Origin: Acidimicrobiaceae bacterium
GTDB lineage: Bacteria > Actinomycetota > Acidimicrobiia > Acidimicrobiales > Aldehydirespiratoraceae
Direction: 5' to 3'
NCBI GenBank assembly: GCA_026706815.1
Contig: JAPOYA010000001.1
Coordinates: forward strand, 1-64,000
DNA length: 64,000 nucleotides
Position 1 is the stretch's first letter; each line of letters begins with the position of its first letter. Under the pieces are notes generated by a model. The model had not been told where the DNA came from and searched no databases. It saw only the letters and a list, made by a program, of their open reading frames with translations. Below, in pieces: positions 40,853-50,594 of this stretch. The position numbers and the translations under genes are program-made.

Positions 40853-41564
40853 TCACCCTGACCGTGTCGGGCACGAGAGGCAGGGGTCCCAAGGGTCGGG
40901 TTCTCCCTCGGCGTCCGGGTAGACGAAACGGATCAGGCCCACGGCCAGTACCAGACCGATCAGTTGCATGACGATGAACATGGGCGCAGAAGACGGCTCG
41001 ATCCCCGCGAACGTGTCTGAGAACATGCGCCCGATCGTCACGGCCGGGTTGGCGAAGCTGGTGGAGGACGTGAAGTAGTAGGCCCCGCCGATGTAGGCGG
41101 CTACCGAGCCGGCAATCAGTCGGTGCCGACCCGTGCGGACCAGCGAGAAGATGAGCGCCACCAGGCCGACGGTCGCGACCACTTCACCGAGCCACAGGTG
41201 ACCCGCTGAGCGTGTTTTTGTGGACCAATTCACTGCGTCCAAGTCGAACATCAGGTTGGCCACCACAGTGCCTGCCACCGCACCGGTGATCTGGGCACAG
41301 ACATAGGCGAGGACGCGACCTCGCGGGAAACTGCCGAGCGCCCAGTCGGCCAGGGTCACCGCCGGGTTGAAGTGGGCGCCTGAGAGCGGACCGAACATGA
41401 CGATGACGGCCAACAGCACGCCGGCGGTCGCGGCCGCGTTCTGGAGGAGTTGCAGGCCCACATCATTGGGTGAGAGGCGTTCGGCCATGATGCCCGAGCC
41501 CACCACGCCGATCAGCAGGAAAGCCGTTCCAGTGGCCTCTGCTGCCAGTTTGCGGTTCAACATG
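40853..41564 (-). CDS. MIP-family aquaporin/glycerol channel
   Basis: From ATG 41564, 236 residues with six helices and both half-helix motifs: GAHFNPAVTLADW and SFANPAVTIGRMFSD. The second motif's downstream Arg is present (IGR), as required for the selectivity filter. The short spacing between motifs favours a water or small-solute channel over a glycerol facilitator. The C-terminal tail carries DPWDPCLSCP, a CxxC resembling arsenite-related MIP tails, but no ars gene is visible. Its start overlaps the end of cysQ by 8 bp. Confidence 0.88.
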
Positions 41565-42399
41565 TGTGTTGGGATGTCTGTTGGGAGGCGAAGCTCGCCA
41601 GGCTTTTGAGCGTTGCTTCCGCCAACTCCCGACGACAGACCAGCAGATCCGGGAGATATGGATCGGCTTGGTTGTAGAGCAGTTCGGAGCCGTCGATGCG
41701 GCTTGCGTGGCAGCCCGCCGCGGCGGCTACGGCCACCGGCGCGCATGAGTCCCACTCGTATTGCCCCCCGCTGTGGGCGTAGATCTCGCACTCGCCGCGA
41801 ACCACCGCCATCGCTTTGGCGCCTGCCGAACCCATCTCCACCAGATCAGCGCCGAGCTCTTCGGCAACATGGAGCGCCGCAGCCGGGGGTCTGGTTCGGG
41901 AGACGGTCAACCGCGCCGGTTGAGGTCCGATGGGGGGAGGAGACGGGGGATCAGCGGTGCTCAGGAGCAGACCGAGCCCGGGAAGTGCCACGGCGCCGGC
42001 GATTGGACGGCTGCCGGCCACCAGCGCTACATGGACCGCCCAGTCAGTGCGGGGAACCTCTGAGAACTCGCGGGTGCCGTCGAGCGGATCGATGATCCAA
42101 ATGCGCTCAGCGTCGAGACGAGTGAGATCGTCCTTGCCTTCCTCAGACAGAATCGCGTCGTTCGGCCGCGCCGCTTGCAGGCGATTCATGAGAAGCTCGT
42201 GGGCCTGCCGGTCGCCTTGCGCCTTCAGCACCGCCAAGGGTACGTCTTGGGCGTGCAGGCGAGCCCGCAGTGCCACTAGAAGTCGTCCTGCTTCGTCCGC
42301 CAATTGAGCCGCGAGACGATGGTCTTCGATCGACGCGTTGACCGGTGGTGCAGTGATGGCTCCGATTCCAGCAGTCGCAACGGCGTTGCACAAGTCCAA
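41557..42399 (-). CDS. cysQ: 3'(2'),5'-bisphosphate nucleotidase / inositol-monophosphatase-family protein
   Basis: The family motifs are ILSEEGKDDLTRLDAERIWIIDPLDGTREFSE (metal site) and GGQYEWDSCAPVAVAAAAGCHAS (second metal Asp). The start is uncertain: the track runs to 42567 through non-family sequence, and I use a TTG near 42399, upstream of ASIEDHRLAAQLADEAGRLL. CysQ removes phosphate from PAP, a by-product of sulfate activation, and its proximity to cysDNC supports that role. Two MazF/RHH genes lie between them. A 9-bp x 3 tandem repeat (ctgccgaac, 42408-42434) precedes the start. Confidence 0.8.
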   Translation of the reverse strand: MDLCNAVATAGIGAITAPPVNASIEDHRLAAQLADEAGRLLVALRARLHAQDVPLAVLKAQGDRQAHELLMNRLQAARPNDAILSEEGKDDLTRLDAERIWIIDPLDGTREFSEVPRTDWAVHVALVAGSRPIAGAVALPGLGLLLSTADPPSPPPIGPQPARLTVSRTRPPAAALHVAEELGADLVEMGSAGAKAMAVVRGECEIYAHSGGQYEWDSCAPVAVAAAAGCHASRIDGSELLYNQADPYLPDLLVCRRELAEATLKSLASFASQQTSQHTC

Positions 42400-42407
42400 G
42401 ACGTCGT

Positions 42408-42434
42408 CTGCCGAACCTGCCGAACCTGCTGAAC
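42408..42434. repeat. 9-bp x 3 tandem repeat upstream of cysQ
   Basis: The sequence is ctgccgaac, ctgccgaac, ctgctgaac. It lies upstream of the probable cysQ start and, in the long track ORF, would encode repeated Ser/Gly-Ser/Ala residues. Confidence 0.85.
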
Positions 42435-42511
42435 GACTCCGGCAAGAGGTTGTGGCATTGAGCCAGACCCGAGTGGCAGATCCAAGTGGGGTCCGGCTGC
42501 CTGCAGCTTGC

Positions 42512-42820
42512 TCAGCAACCGGTGAGAGCGTCGAGTGCTCGACAGATCTCCGTGCGGCGGGCGCCAAGCGAGCCGATTCGATCAGTCAGGAACGACCTGC
42601 GGATGGGCTGAAGGTTGTCGAATGTCGCGGCGCAGGGTTCCGGCATGCCATCGTCGGCGCCCAGCATAATCTCTGTGGGAATCTTGCGGACCGTGCGGGT
42701 GACTGGGGCGACTATGATCCAGCGAAGCGCGGGAACTGCCTCGCTCCTGGTGACCACGAGAACGGGACGACGCTTGTCAGAGGCCTCGGCCCACCAGATT
42801 TCACCTTGGGTGGGTATCAC
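42512..42820 (-). CDS. MazF/PemK-type endoribonuclease toxin
   Basis: The 102-residue protein starts MIPTQGEIWWAEASDKRRPVLVVTR, the MazF opening in which the Arg of KRRPVLVV is catalytic. It continues with IIVAPVTRTVRKIPTEIML and CAATFDNLQPIRRSFLTDRIGSL (catalytic Thr/Ser region). It cuts single-stranded RNA at short sequence sites. Its ATG overlaps the antitoxin stop (ATGA), the usual antitoxin-first order. Confidence 0.92.
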   Translation of the reverse strand: MIPTQGEIWWAEASDKRRPVLVVTRSEAVPALRWIIVAPVTRTVRKIPTEIMLGADDGMPEPCAATFDNLQPIRRSFLTDRIGSLGARRTEICRALDALTGC

Positions 42821-43065
42821 CAGGACTCTTCGGCGATCATGGCGACGGTGGCTTCGTCGGCCCAGCCGACCTCTTCGGGAGTCTGAGGGTGGCGTTGGTA
42901 GCCGCGCACGATCGCCTCGGCGGTTCGGCGTCGCTGGTGCTGGTCGATCAGGAGTCGCAGGCTTTGACGCACAGCATCGGAGCGAGACTTTGCTGCCCCC
43001 TCTGCTACAAGTTCATCGACCCGCTCAGCGAGTTCGTCGTTGATTCTTGTGACGAGTTGGGCCAT
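42817..43065 (-). CDS. Ribbon-helix-helix antitoxin
   Basis: The 82-residue protein starts MAQLVTRINDELAERVDELVAEGAAKSRSDAVRQSLRLLIDQH, a MetJ/Arc-type RHH DNA-binding domain. A C-terminal toxin-binding tail follows (AEAIVRGYQRHPQTPEEVGWADEATVAMIAEESW). It should neutralise the MazF-like toxin and autoregulate through the inverted repeat upstream at 43078-43091. Confidence 0.9.
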   Translation of the reverse strand: MAQLVTRINDELAERVDELVAEGAAKSRSDAVRQSLRLLIDQHQRRRTAEAIVRGYQRHPQTPEEVGWADEATVAMIAEESW

Positions 43066-43077
43066 ATGTTCAGCATA

Positions 43078-43091
43078 GCATTCTGCAATGC
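43078..43091. promoter_or_regulatory. Candidate antitoxin operator
   Basis: The inverted repeat gcatt-ctgc-aatgc lies 12 bp upstream of the RHH antitoxin start, in the AT-richer spacer shared with divergent cysD. Size and position suit an RHH dimer site. Confidence 0.4.
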
Positions 43092-43166
43092 ATCACGCTG
43101 GGCGGGCATGAGTTGATGGGGACTGCGGGTTCGTGTCGGGTTGAATGGGCCGTATTGTTGGCAGCG

Positions 43167-44072
43167 ATGTCCTTCGACCTCACACATTTGCGCCAGCTCG
43201 AAGCGGAATCGATCCACATCTTCCGCGAGGTGGCCGCTGAGTTCGAGAACCCCTGCCTGTTGTTCTCCGGCGGCAAGGACAGCATCGTCATGCTGCACAT
43301 TGCCCAGAAGGCCTTCTGGCCTGCAAGGTTGCCGTTTGCGGTGATGCATGTCGACACGGGCCACAACTTCCCGGAGGTGCTCGAGTTCCGGGATCGTCGG
43401 GTTGCCGAACTCGGAGCGCGGCTGGTGGTCGCCTGTGTGCAGGAGGCGATCGACTCCGGAATGGCCACCGAGGAGACGGGTCCCCGAGCTAGCCGCAATC
43501 GGCTGCAGACAGCGGTGCTGCTGGATGCGATCGAACGGCACCGTTTCGATGCTCTGTTCGGTGGCGCCCGCAGAGACGAGGAGAAGGCGCGGGCCAAAGA
43601 GCGGGTGTTCTCCTTCCGTGACGAGTTCGGCCAGTGGGACCCGAAGAGCCAGCGCCCGGAACTCTGGAACCTCTACAACGGCCGGATCCTGATGGGTGAG
43701 CACATCCGGGTGTTCCCGATCAGCAACTACACCGAACTCGACGTCTGGCAGTACATCAAGGATGAGCAGATCGAGATCCCGTCGGTGTACTTCGCACACC
43801 GGCGCGAGGTGTTCGAACGCGATTCGATGTTGCTGGCGACCGGCCCCTGCATCGCCCTCATGGACGGAGAGGAGCCTTTCGTCGAGAGAGTCAGGTACCG
43901 CACGGTCGGTGACATGAGCTGCACCGGTGCGGTGGAATCCAGTGCCGACACCATCGACAAGATCATCGAAGAGGTTGCGGCGACCCGTATCACCGAACGA
44001 GGCGCCACACGTGCCGACGACAAGGTGTCTGAAGCGGCTATGGAAGACCGCAAAAAAGAGGGCTACTTCTGA
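43167..44072 (+). CDS. cysD: Sulfate adenylyltransferase subunit 2
   Basis: The 301-residue PP-loop protein starts at ATG 43167 (MSFDLTHLRQLEAESIHIFREVAAEF). It has the ATP pyrophosphatase motif LLFSGGKDSIVMLHIAQKAFWPA, VMHVDTGHNFPEVLEFRD, FGGARRDEEKARAKERVFSFRDEFGQWDPKSQRPELWNLYNGR and the C-terminal AAMEDRKKEGYF. With CysN it makes adenosine 5'-phosphosulfate from sulfate and ATP. The track's earlier start adds 18 unlikely residues. Its TGA overlaps the cysN ATG. Confidence 0.96.
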   Translation: MSFDLTHLRQLEAESIHIFREVAAEFENPCLLFSGGKDSIVMLHIAQKAFWPARLPFAVMHVDTGHNFPEVLEFRDRRVAELGARLVVACVQEAIDSGMATEETGPRASRNRLQTAVLLDAIERHRFDALFGGARRDEEKARAKERVFSFRDEFGQWDPKSQRPELWNLYNGRILMGEHIRVFPISNYTELDVWQYIKDEQIEIPSVYFAHRREVFERDSMLLATGPCIALMDGEEPFVERVRYRTVGDMSCTGAVESSADTIDKIIEEVAATRITERGATRADDKVSEAAMEDRKKEGYF

Positions 44073-45328
44073 TGGAGATGCTCCGCTTCGCCACGGCCGG
44101 CTCGGTGGATGACGGAAAGTCCACGCTCATCGGACGCCTGCTGTACGACACCAAGACGATCTTCGAGGATCAGTTCGAGGCTGTAGAGAAGGCCTCGGTT
44201 CAGATGGGCGCCGAGTACACGAACTTGGCGCTGCTCACCGACGGCCTCCGCGCTGAGCGCGAGCAGGGCATCACCATCGATGTGGCCTACCGCTACTTCG
44301 CCACGCCGCGGCGCAAGTTCATCATCGCCGACACTCCGGGCCATATTCAATACACCCGCAACATGGTGACGGGCGCCTCCACTGCTGATCTGGCAATCGT
44401 GTTGATCGACGCCCGCAAAGGCGTGCTCGAGCAATCGAAGCGCCATGCCTTCCTGGCTTCGCTGCTGCGGATCCCGCATCTGGTCCTGGCAGTCAACAAA
44501 ATGGACCTCGTCGACTACGACCAGGAGCGTTTCGAGGAGGTCAGGAATGAATTCCGGGACTTCGCGGCCAAGCTCAACATTGCGGATCTGGCGTTCATCC
44601 CCGTTTCGGCGCTGCACGGCGACAACATCGTCGACCGTTCCGCCAGCATGGCCTGGTACCAGGGGCCGTCGCTGCTGCACCACCTCGAAGAGGTTCATAT
44701 TGCCTCTGACCGGAACCTGATCGACGCCCGCTTCCCGGTCCAGTATGTGATCCGCCCGCAGTCAGGTGAGTACCACGACTACCGCGGCTACGCGGGAACT
44801 GTCGCAGGCGGTGTTTTTCGCACTGGTGACGAGGTGACGGTGCTGCCGTCGGGCTTCAGCTCGACTGTCAAGAGCATTGAAACGTTCGATGGCCGAGTCG
44901 ACGAGGCGTTCTCGCCGATGGCGGTCGCGATTCGCATCAACGACGAGATCGACATCTCGCGTGGCGACATGATCGTGCGGCCGAACAACCAGCCGACCGT
45001 CGCACAAGACATCGATGCGATGGTTTGCTGGATGAACGAGCGCATCTCTTTGCGTCCGGGCAGCAAGCTTGTGATCAAACACACCACCCGCTCCACCAAG
45101 GTCATAGTCAGAGACCTCAGCTACCTGCTTGACATAAACACCCTGCACCGCGACGAAGGCGCCGCTCAGTTGTCGCTCAACGAGATCGGGCGGGTGCAGC
45201 TTCGCAGCCAGGCGCCGCTGTTCTTCGACGAGTACCGGCGGAACCGTCAGACCGGCAGCTTCGTGTTGATCGACGAGGCCACCAACGTGACCGCGGGGGC
45301 GGGGATGATCCTGGGTCCGGCGTCGTGA
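44072..45328 (+). CDS. cysN: Sulfate adenylyltransferase subunit 1 (GTPase)
   Basis: The 418-residue EF-Tu-like GTPase has FATAGSVDDGKSTLIGRLLYDTK (P-loop), EREQGITIDVAYRYFATPRRKFIIADTPGH (switch regions), VLAVNKMDLV and the C-terminal beta-barrel. GTP hydrolysis drives the CysD reaction. It lacks the C-terminal APS-kinase domain found in NodQ-type fusions; that activity is supplied by the separate cysC just downstream. Confidence 0.96.
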   Translation: MEMLRFATAGSVDDGKSTLIGRLLYDTKTIFEDQFEAVEKASVQMGAEYTNLALLTDGLRAEREQGITIDVAYRYFATPRRKFIIADTPGHIQYTRNMVTGASTADLAIVLIDARKGVLEQSKRHAFLASLLRIPHLVLAVNKMDLVDYDQERFEEVRNEFRDFAAKLNIADLAFIPVSALHGDNIVDRSASMAWYQGPSLLHHLEEVHIASDRNLIDARFPVQYVIRPQSGEYHDYRGYAGTVAGGVFRTGDEVTVLPSGFSSTVKSIETFDGRVDEAFSPMAVAIRINDEIDISRGDMIVRPNNQPTVAQDIDAMVCWMNERISLRPGSKLVIKHTTRSTKVIVRDLSYLLDINTLHRDEGAAQLSLNEIGRVQLRSQAPLFFDEYRRNRQTGSFVLIDEATNVTAGAGMILGPAS

Positions 45329-45341
45329 GGGCGGCGCAGCC

Positions 45342-45971
45342 GTGAGCGATCCTCCACCCGGCAGCGCGGACATCGTCTGGCATCAAGGCCACCTCTCGCG
45401 GTCGCAGCGCTGGGAGGCCCTGGGCCAACGCGGGGCGACCGTGTGGTTCACCGGTCTGTCGGGTTCGGGGAAGTCCAGCGTCGCCGTTGCGGTGGAAGAA
45501 GGCCTCGTCGAGTCGGGACGGCTCGCCTATGTCCTGGACGGTGACAACATTCGCCACGGCCTGAACCGCGATCTCGGCTTCGGGGCATCAGACCGCGACG
45601 AGAACGTCCGCCGCGTGGCTGAAGTCGGTCGTCTGCTGGCAGACGCGGGAGCGGTTTCGCTGATCCCTCTGGTGTCGCCCTATCGAGCGGCCCGAGCCAA
45701 TGCTCGGGCGCTGCATGAAGCAGCGCAGATCCCGTTCATCGAGGTGTTCGTGGACACGCCGTTGGCGGTCTGCGAGCAGCGCGACTCCAAGGGCTTGTAC
45801 GCCAAGGCCCGTGCGGGCGAGCTGAGCGGCTTCACCGGCATAGACGATCCCTACGAAGCGCCGCGCAGTCCCGAACTGCGCCTTGTCCCGGCCGACGGAG
45901 ACGCCCGAGCCATGGCCGGGTTGGTGCTGGCGCTGCTCGACCGCGAGGCAGAACAGCTGGACTCAGCGTGA
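45342..45971 (+). CDS. cysC: Adenylyl-sulfate kinase
   Basis: The 209-residue protein has WFTGLSGSGKSSVAVAVEEGL (P-loop), YVLDGDNIRHGLNRDLGFGASDRDENVRRVAEV, VSLIPLVSPYRAARANAR and FIEVFVDTPLAVCEQRDSKGLYAKARAGEL, all diagnostic. It phosphorylates adenosine phosphosulfate to PAPS. With cysD, cysN and nearby cysQ the sulfate-activation branch is complete here, while reductases (cysH, sir) are not in the window. The PAPS may feed sulfotransferases or reduction elsewhere. Confidence 0.95.
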   Translation: MSDPPPGSADIVWHQGHLSRSQRWEALGQRGATVWFTGLSGSGKSSVAVAVEEGLVESGRLAYVLDGDNIRHGLNRDLGFGASDRDENVRRVAEVGRLLADAGAVSLIPLVSPYRAARANARALHEAAQIPFIEVFVDTPLAVCEQRDSKGLYAKARAGELSGFTGIDDPYEAPRSPELRLVPADGDARAMAGLVLALLDREAEQLDSA

Positions 45972-46040
45972 CGGGAGAGAATGCTGGGAGAGAAATGCTG
46001 AGAGACAATGTGCGCCAAGAGAGATGCCAAGAGAGAATGG
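45972..46040. repeat. Degenerate tandem repeats with purine-ATG modules before the hydrolase
   Basis: The spacer between cysC and the alpha/beta hydrolase consists of near-copies of gggagagaatgct (three) followed by gccaagagagat-type units (two). Several units pair a purine-rich stretch with an ATG, so alternative starts exist. The ATG at 46050 lies beyond them. Confidence 0.75.
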
Positions 46041-46049
46041 ACCCTGTCA

Positions 46050-47018
46050 ATGACTGTTGAAATGGTGCCCTACGACGAGTTCTCAATGTTCCACGAGAAC
46101 GCCTCTGAGTACGGGTTGCCCTACGACGGCCCGCCGGCTGTGCGGCGGGAGCGAGTTGAGCTGGACGACGGCCGCCACATCAGCGCGCTCATTTGGGGCG
46201 AAGGCCCGCCTGAGCTCGTCTTGTTGCACGGCGGCGCGCAGAATGCCCACACTTGGGACACGGTCGCCTTGGCGCTGGACCGCCCGCTTGTTTGCCTTGA
46301 CCTGCCCGGTCATGGACATTCGGGTCCTGCCAAAGCAGGCAGTGCTGACGTGCTCGGCAACGCCGCCGATGTCGCGGCGGCTGTGCGGGCTCTCGGGGCG
46401 CAAGCCAGTGCCGTGGTCGGCATGTCGCTGGGGGGCATGACCTTGTTGGCCTTGGCCGCCCACGCGCCCGAGTTGGTGCGCAATGCCGTGCTGGTCGATG
46501 TGACGCCGGGCGTGGATGAGAAGAAGAGCAGCAACATTGCGGCGTTCATCAACGGACCGGAGAGCTTCGACAGCTTTGACGACCTGCTGGCCCGGACCAT
46601 CGAGTTCAACCCGACCCGGACAGTGGAGTCGTTGCGCCGCGGCATCCTCCACAACGCCGAGCAGCGACCCGACGGTTCGTGGGTGTGGCGTTATGCGCGT
46701 TTTCGCGTGAGCGAAACAAGGGGCGACGGTCGCGTGAGCGAAACAAGGGGCGACGGTCGGGCCGGCGAAACAAGCGGCGCCGACGGTTTCCCACGATTCG
46801 GAGGCCTTTGGGACGCCGTGTCGGATTTGACGGTTCCGTTGATGCTTGTCCGTGGAATGCGTGAACAGTCTGTTGTGGACGACGCGGATGAGGCTGAGCT
46901 GATTCGCCGCTGCCCATCCGCCCGTGTCGAACATGTGGAGAACGCCGGGCACAGCGTTCAGGGCGACACGCCAGTAGAGCTGGCCGCGTTGATCGAGGAC
47001 TTCGTATTCGAAAGCTGA
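46050..47018 (+). CDS. Alpha/beta-fold hydrolase
   Basis: The 322-residue protein has the oxyanion segment LVLLHGGAQNAHTWD, the nucleophile elbow VVGMSLGGM (Ser about 126), and the catalytic His in ENAGHSVQGD. The acid is probably in the MREQSVVDDADEAEL segment. Esterase, lipase or C-C hydrolase activity is possible. A 27-bp tandem repeat inserts RVSETRGDG twice, plus a diverged third copy, between the cap and the last strands; this is absent from typical relatives. The track start at 46008 runs through the upstream repeats, so ATG 46050 (MTVEMVPYDEFSMF) is preferred. Confidence 0.85.
   Translation: MTVEMVPYDEFSMFHENASEYGLPYDGPPAVRRERVELDDGRHISALIWGEGPPELVLLHGGAQNAHTWDTVALALDRPLVCLDLPGHGHSGPAKAGSADVLGNAADVAAAVRALGAQASAVVGMSLGGMTLLALAAHAPELVRNAVLVDVTPGVDEKKSSNIAAFINGPESFDSFDDLLARTIEFNPTRTVESLRRGILHNAEQRPDGSWVWRYARFRVSETRGDGRVSETRGDGRAGETSGADGFPRFGGLWDAVSDLTVPLMLVRGMREQSVVDDADEAELIRRCPSARVEHVENAGHSVQGDTPVELAALIEDFVFES
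46704..46787 (+). repeat. 27-bp in-frame tandem repeat inside the alpha/beta hydrolase
   Basis: The unit cgcgtgagcgaaacaagggg-cgacggt occurs at 46704-46730 and 46731-46757 exactly. A diverged 30-bp third copy at 46758-46787 encodes RAGETSGADG. All lengths are multiples of three, keeping the frame. Confidence 0.9.
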
Positions 47019-47040
47019 GCCGAGGCGGCTGAACCGACGG

Positions 47041-47091
47041 AGTCTGTTCAGGGCTCTCTGCCTGTTCAGAACACTCTGCTTGTTCAGGACA
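47041..47091. repeat. 18-bp tandem repeat at a convergent gene junction
   Basis: Units ctctgcctgttcagaaca and ctctgcttgttcaggaca, preceded by a partial copy, fill the short spacer between the hydrolase and the thiolase-like gene and reach the latter's last codons. No terminator hairpin is obvious. Confidence 0.8.
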
Positions 47092-48307
47092 CTCCGCGGG
47101 TCACGAGCATTGTGCCGGCGATCGGGCCGCCGCCGTTGGCGACCACGGCGACTTCGGGTTCGCCTGACACCTGGCGCTCGCCGCCCTGGCCGCGCAACTG
47201 AACACAGGCTTCGTGCAGCAGCCCGAAACCGTGCAGTCTGCCGGCGGAGAGCTGGCCGCCGGCGGTGTTCAGCGGGAGTTCGCCGTCCAGAGAGATCCGG
47301 TGCCCGCCTTCGAGGTAGTTCTTCGCTTCGCCGATGGCGCAGAACCCCAGGGCTTCGATGGCCATGAGCGTGATGATGCTGAACCCGTCGTACAGCTGGG
47401 CGGTGTCGACGTCGGCGCGGGTCAACTCGGTGCGCGCCCACATGGCGTCGGCTGCTGCGCGCAGCGGGGACTCCTCCATGTCGGGACGTTGATCCCACGA
47501 CGGACGCCCGTGCAGCGCGGTGCCGACTGCGTTGATCCCGACCGCTGTGTTGGGCACGTCGGGCGCGTAGTCGCGGTGCGACACGATGAACGCGGTCGAT
47601 CCGTCGACTGGAACGTCGCAGTCGAACAGGCACAACGGTGTGCTGATCATGCGGGCAGCGAGGTAGTCGTCCATGGACATCGGGTCGCGGAAGATCGCCT
47701 TGGGGTTGAGTCCGGCGTTGCGCCGGTTGTTGACCGCGATCTCGCCCAGCGTCTCTCGGGTCGTGCCGTAGGTGTGGAAATGGCGCTGCGCGTTCATCGC
47801 CAGCCAGTTGGCGGCTGAGACGGCCCCGAAGGGGAGCAGATACTGGAGGCTCCCGGCCATTCGAGCCCTGCCGCCCCCGGCGCCGCCCATGCCTTGCCGC
47901 CCTCCAGAGCCTTGAGCGGTGGACTCCCACACGGTTCGGTAGACCAGCACGTGTCGGGCCAAGCCTGTCGTCACAGCCATAGCGGCATTGATCACGGCTT
48001 GGATCTGAGCGGGGCCCTCATGCCCGCCGCTGTGCCAGTTCAGGTCGAGGCGCAGAGTGTCCTGCACGGCATCGGTGCCCGGTCCGCCAAAACCCGGGTT
48101 GAGTCCGTCCATGACGCCTCCCGGATAGGTGGAGAGACCGTCGATGTCGTTCAGCGTCAGTCCGGCGTCGGCTGCCGCGGCGAGGCACGCTTCGACGGTG
48201 AGGCTCATGGCGGTTCGGCCCAGCCGTCGCCCCACTTCGGACTGGCCGATGCCGGAGATGACGGCATCTCGTTCGCTGCGGCGCCGATGCTCGGCGCGCC
48301 CGGTCAT
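47084..48307 (-). CDS. Thiolase-superfamily lipid-transfer/aldolase-like protein
   Basis: The 407-residue thiolase-fold protein (DAVISGIGQSEVGRRLGRTAMSLTVEACLAAAADAGLTLNDIDGLSTYPGG) has the C-terminal PLNTAGGQLSAGRLHGFGLLHEACVQLRGQ and VVANGGG. It belongs to the SCP-x/Ltp2-like branch, which includes steroid side-chain retro-aldolases and non-decarboxylating relatives. The classical thiolase Cys near residue 90 is not evident, consistent with that branch. Its ATG overlaps the stop of the DUF35 gene, and such pairs form a complex in which the OB-fold protein is obligatory. Confidence 0.88.
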   Translation of the reverse strand: MTGRAEHRRRSERDAVISGIGQSEVGRRLGRTAMSLTVEACLAAAADAGLTLNDIDGLSTYPGGVMDGLNPGFGGPGTDAVQDTLRLDLNWHSGGHEGPAQIQAVINAAMAVTTGLARHVLVYRTVWESTAQGSGGRQGMGGAGGGRARMAGSLQYLLPFGAVSAANWLAMNAQRHFHTYGTTRETLGEIAVNNRRNAGLNPKAIFRDPMSMDDYLAARMISTPLCLFDCDVPVDGSTAFIVSHRDYAPDVPNTAVGINAVGTALHGRPSWDQRPDMEESPLRAAADAMWARTELTRADVDTAQLYDGFSIITLMAIEALGFCAIGEAKNYLEGGHRISLDGELPLNTAGGQLSAGRLHGFGLLHEACVQLRGQGGERQVSGEPEVAVVANGGGPIAGTMLVTRGVS

Positions 48308-48723
48308 CGGATCTCCCGGAACTGGGGCAGCCAGACGTCGTCACAGCGGACAAAGAACACTTCGACGGGCATGCCGATTGCAACATCGTCGGGGTCGGTT
48401 CCGACGAGGTTGCTGGTGATGCGCAACGGCTGTGCGGCACTGCCCTCCTCGAGATCGACGAGGACCACGCAATACGGTCCGATGTCGCCGAACCATGGCT
48501 GGTGGTTGACGGTGAACGAGTAGATCGTGCCCCGTCCGCTGACGACGGTCGGCTCCACCGAACTGCTGTGGCAGGAAGAACAGATTCCGGTTGGAGGATG
48601 GATCCAGGCGCCGCAATCGGTGCAGCGTTCGATGCAAAGCCTGCCTTCCTCTCCCGACGTCCAGAATCGCCGGTTCTGACGGTCGACCGTGGGAAGCACC
48701 CGCACGGGAAAAATGTCCTCCAT
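48304..48723 (-). CDS. DUF35 OB-fold/zinc-ribbon acyl-CoA-associated protein
   Basis: About 139 residues: an N-terminal helix (RQNRRFWTSGEEGRLCIERC), a rubredoxin-like zinc ribbon (CTDCGAWIHPPTGICSSC) and an OB fold (GRGTIYSFTVNHQPWFGDIGPYCVVLVDLEEG...RITSNL). DUF35 proteins bind acyl-CoA and partner thiolase-like enzymes. I use ATG 48723. An upstream in-frame ATG at 48738 lies in a duplicated ribosome-binding-site/ATG module, so either may be used. Confidence 0.88.
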   Translation of the reverse strand: MEDIFPVRVLPTVDRQNRRFWTSGEEGRLCIERCTDCGAWIHPPTGICSSCHSSSVEPTVVSGRGTIYSFTVNHQPWFGDIGPYCVVLVDLEEGSAAQPLRITSNLVGTDPDDVAIGMPVEVFFVRCDDVWLPQFREIR

Positions 48724-48726
48724 CAC

Positions 48727-48748
48727 ATGGCCCTCCATATGGCCCTCC
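48727..48748 (-). repeat. Duplicated Shine-Dalgarno/ATG module before the DUF35 gene
   Basis: On the coding strand ggagggccat occurs twice, 12 bp apart, each copy placing GGAGGG ahead of an ATG. A third ATG follows at 48723. Confidence 0.7.
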
Positions 48749-48799
48749 GCTCTCGGCCCTCAGGCGTCTCACGCACGGGTATGTCCCAGATCATGGCGT

Positions 48800-48848
48800 C
48801 CTGCACGCAACCGGCCCTGCACGACCGGCCCTGCACGCAACCGGCAAC
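48800..48848. repeat. ctgcacgcaaccggc repeats in the 143-bp spacer upstream of the DUF35 gene
   Basis: Two copies of ctgcacgcaaccggc flank a diverged copy, cctgcacgaccggc. Nothing else is recognisable in the spacer between the DUF35 and ettA genes. Confidence 0.75.
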
Positions 48849-48881
48849 GGGGGATCGGTGGCAGCGCAGCGGGATTGATCG

Positions 48882-50585
<1,704 letters not shown>

Positions 50586-50594
50586 GGCGGCGGC

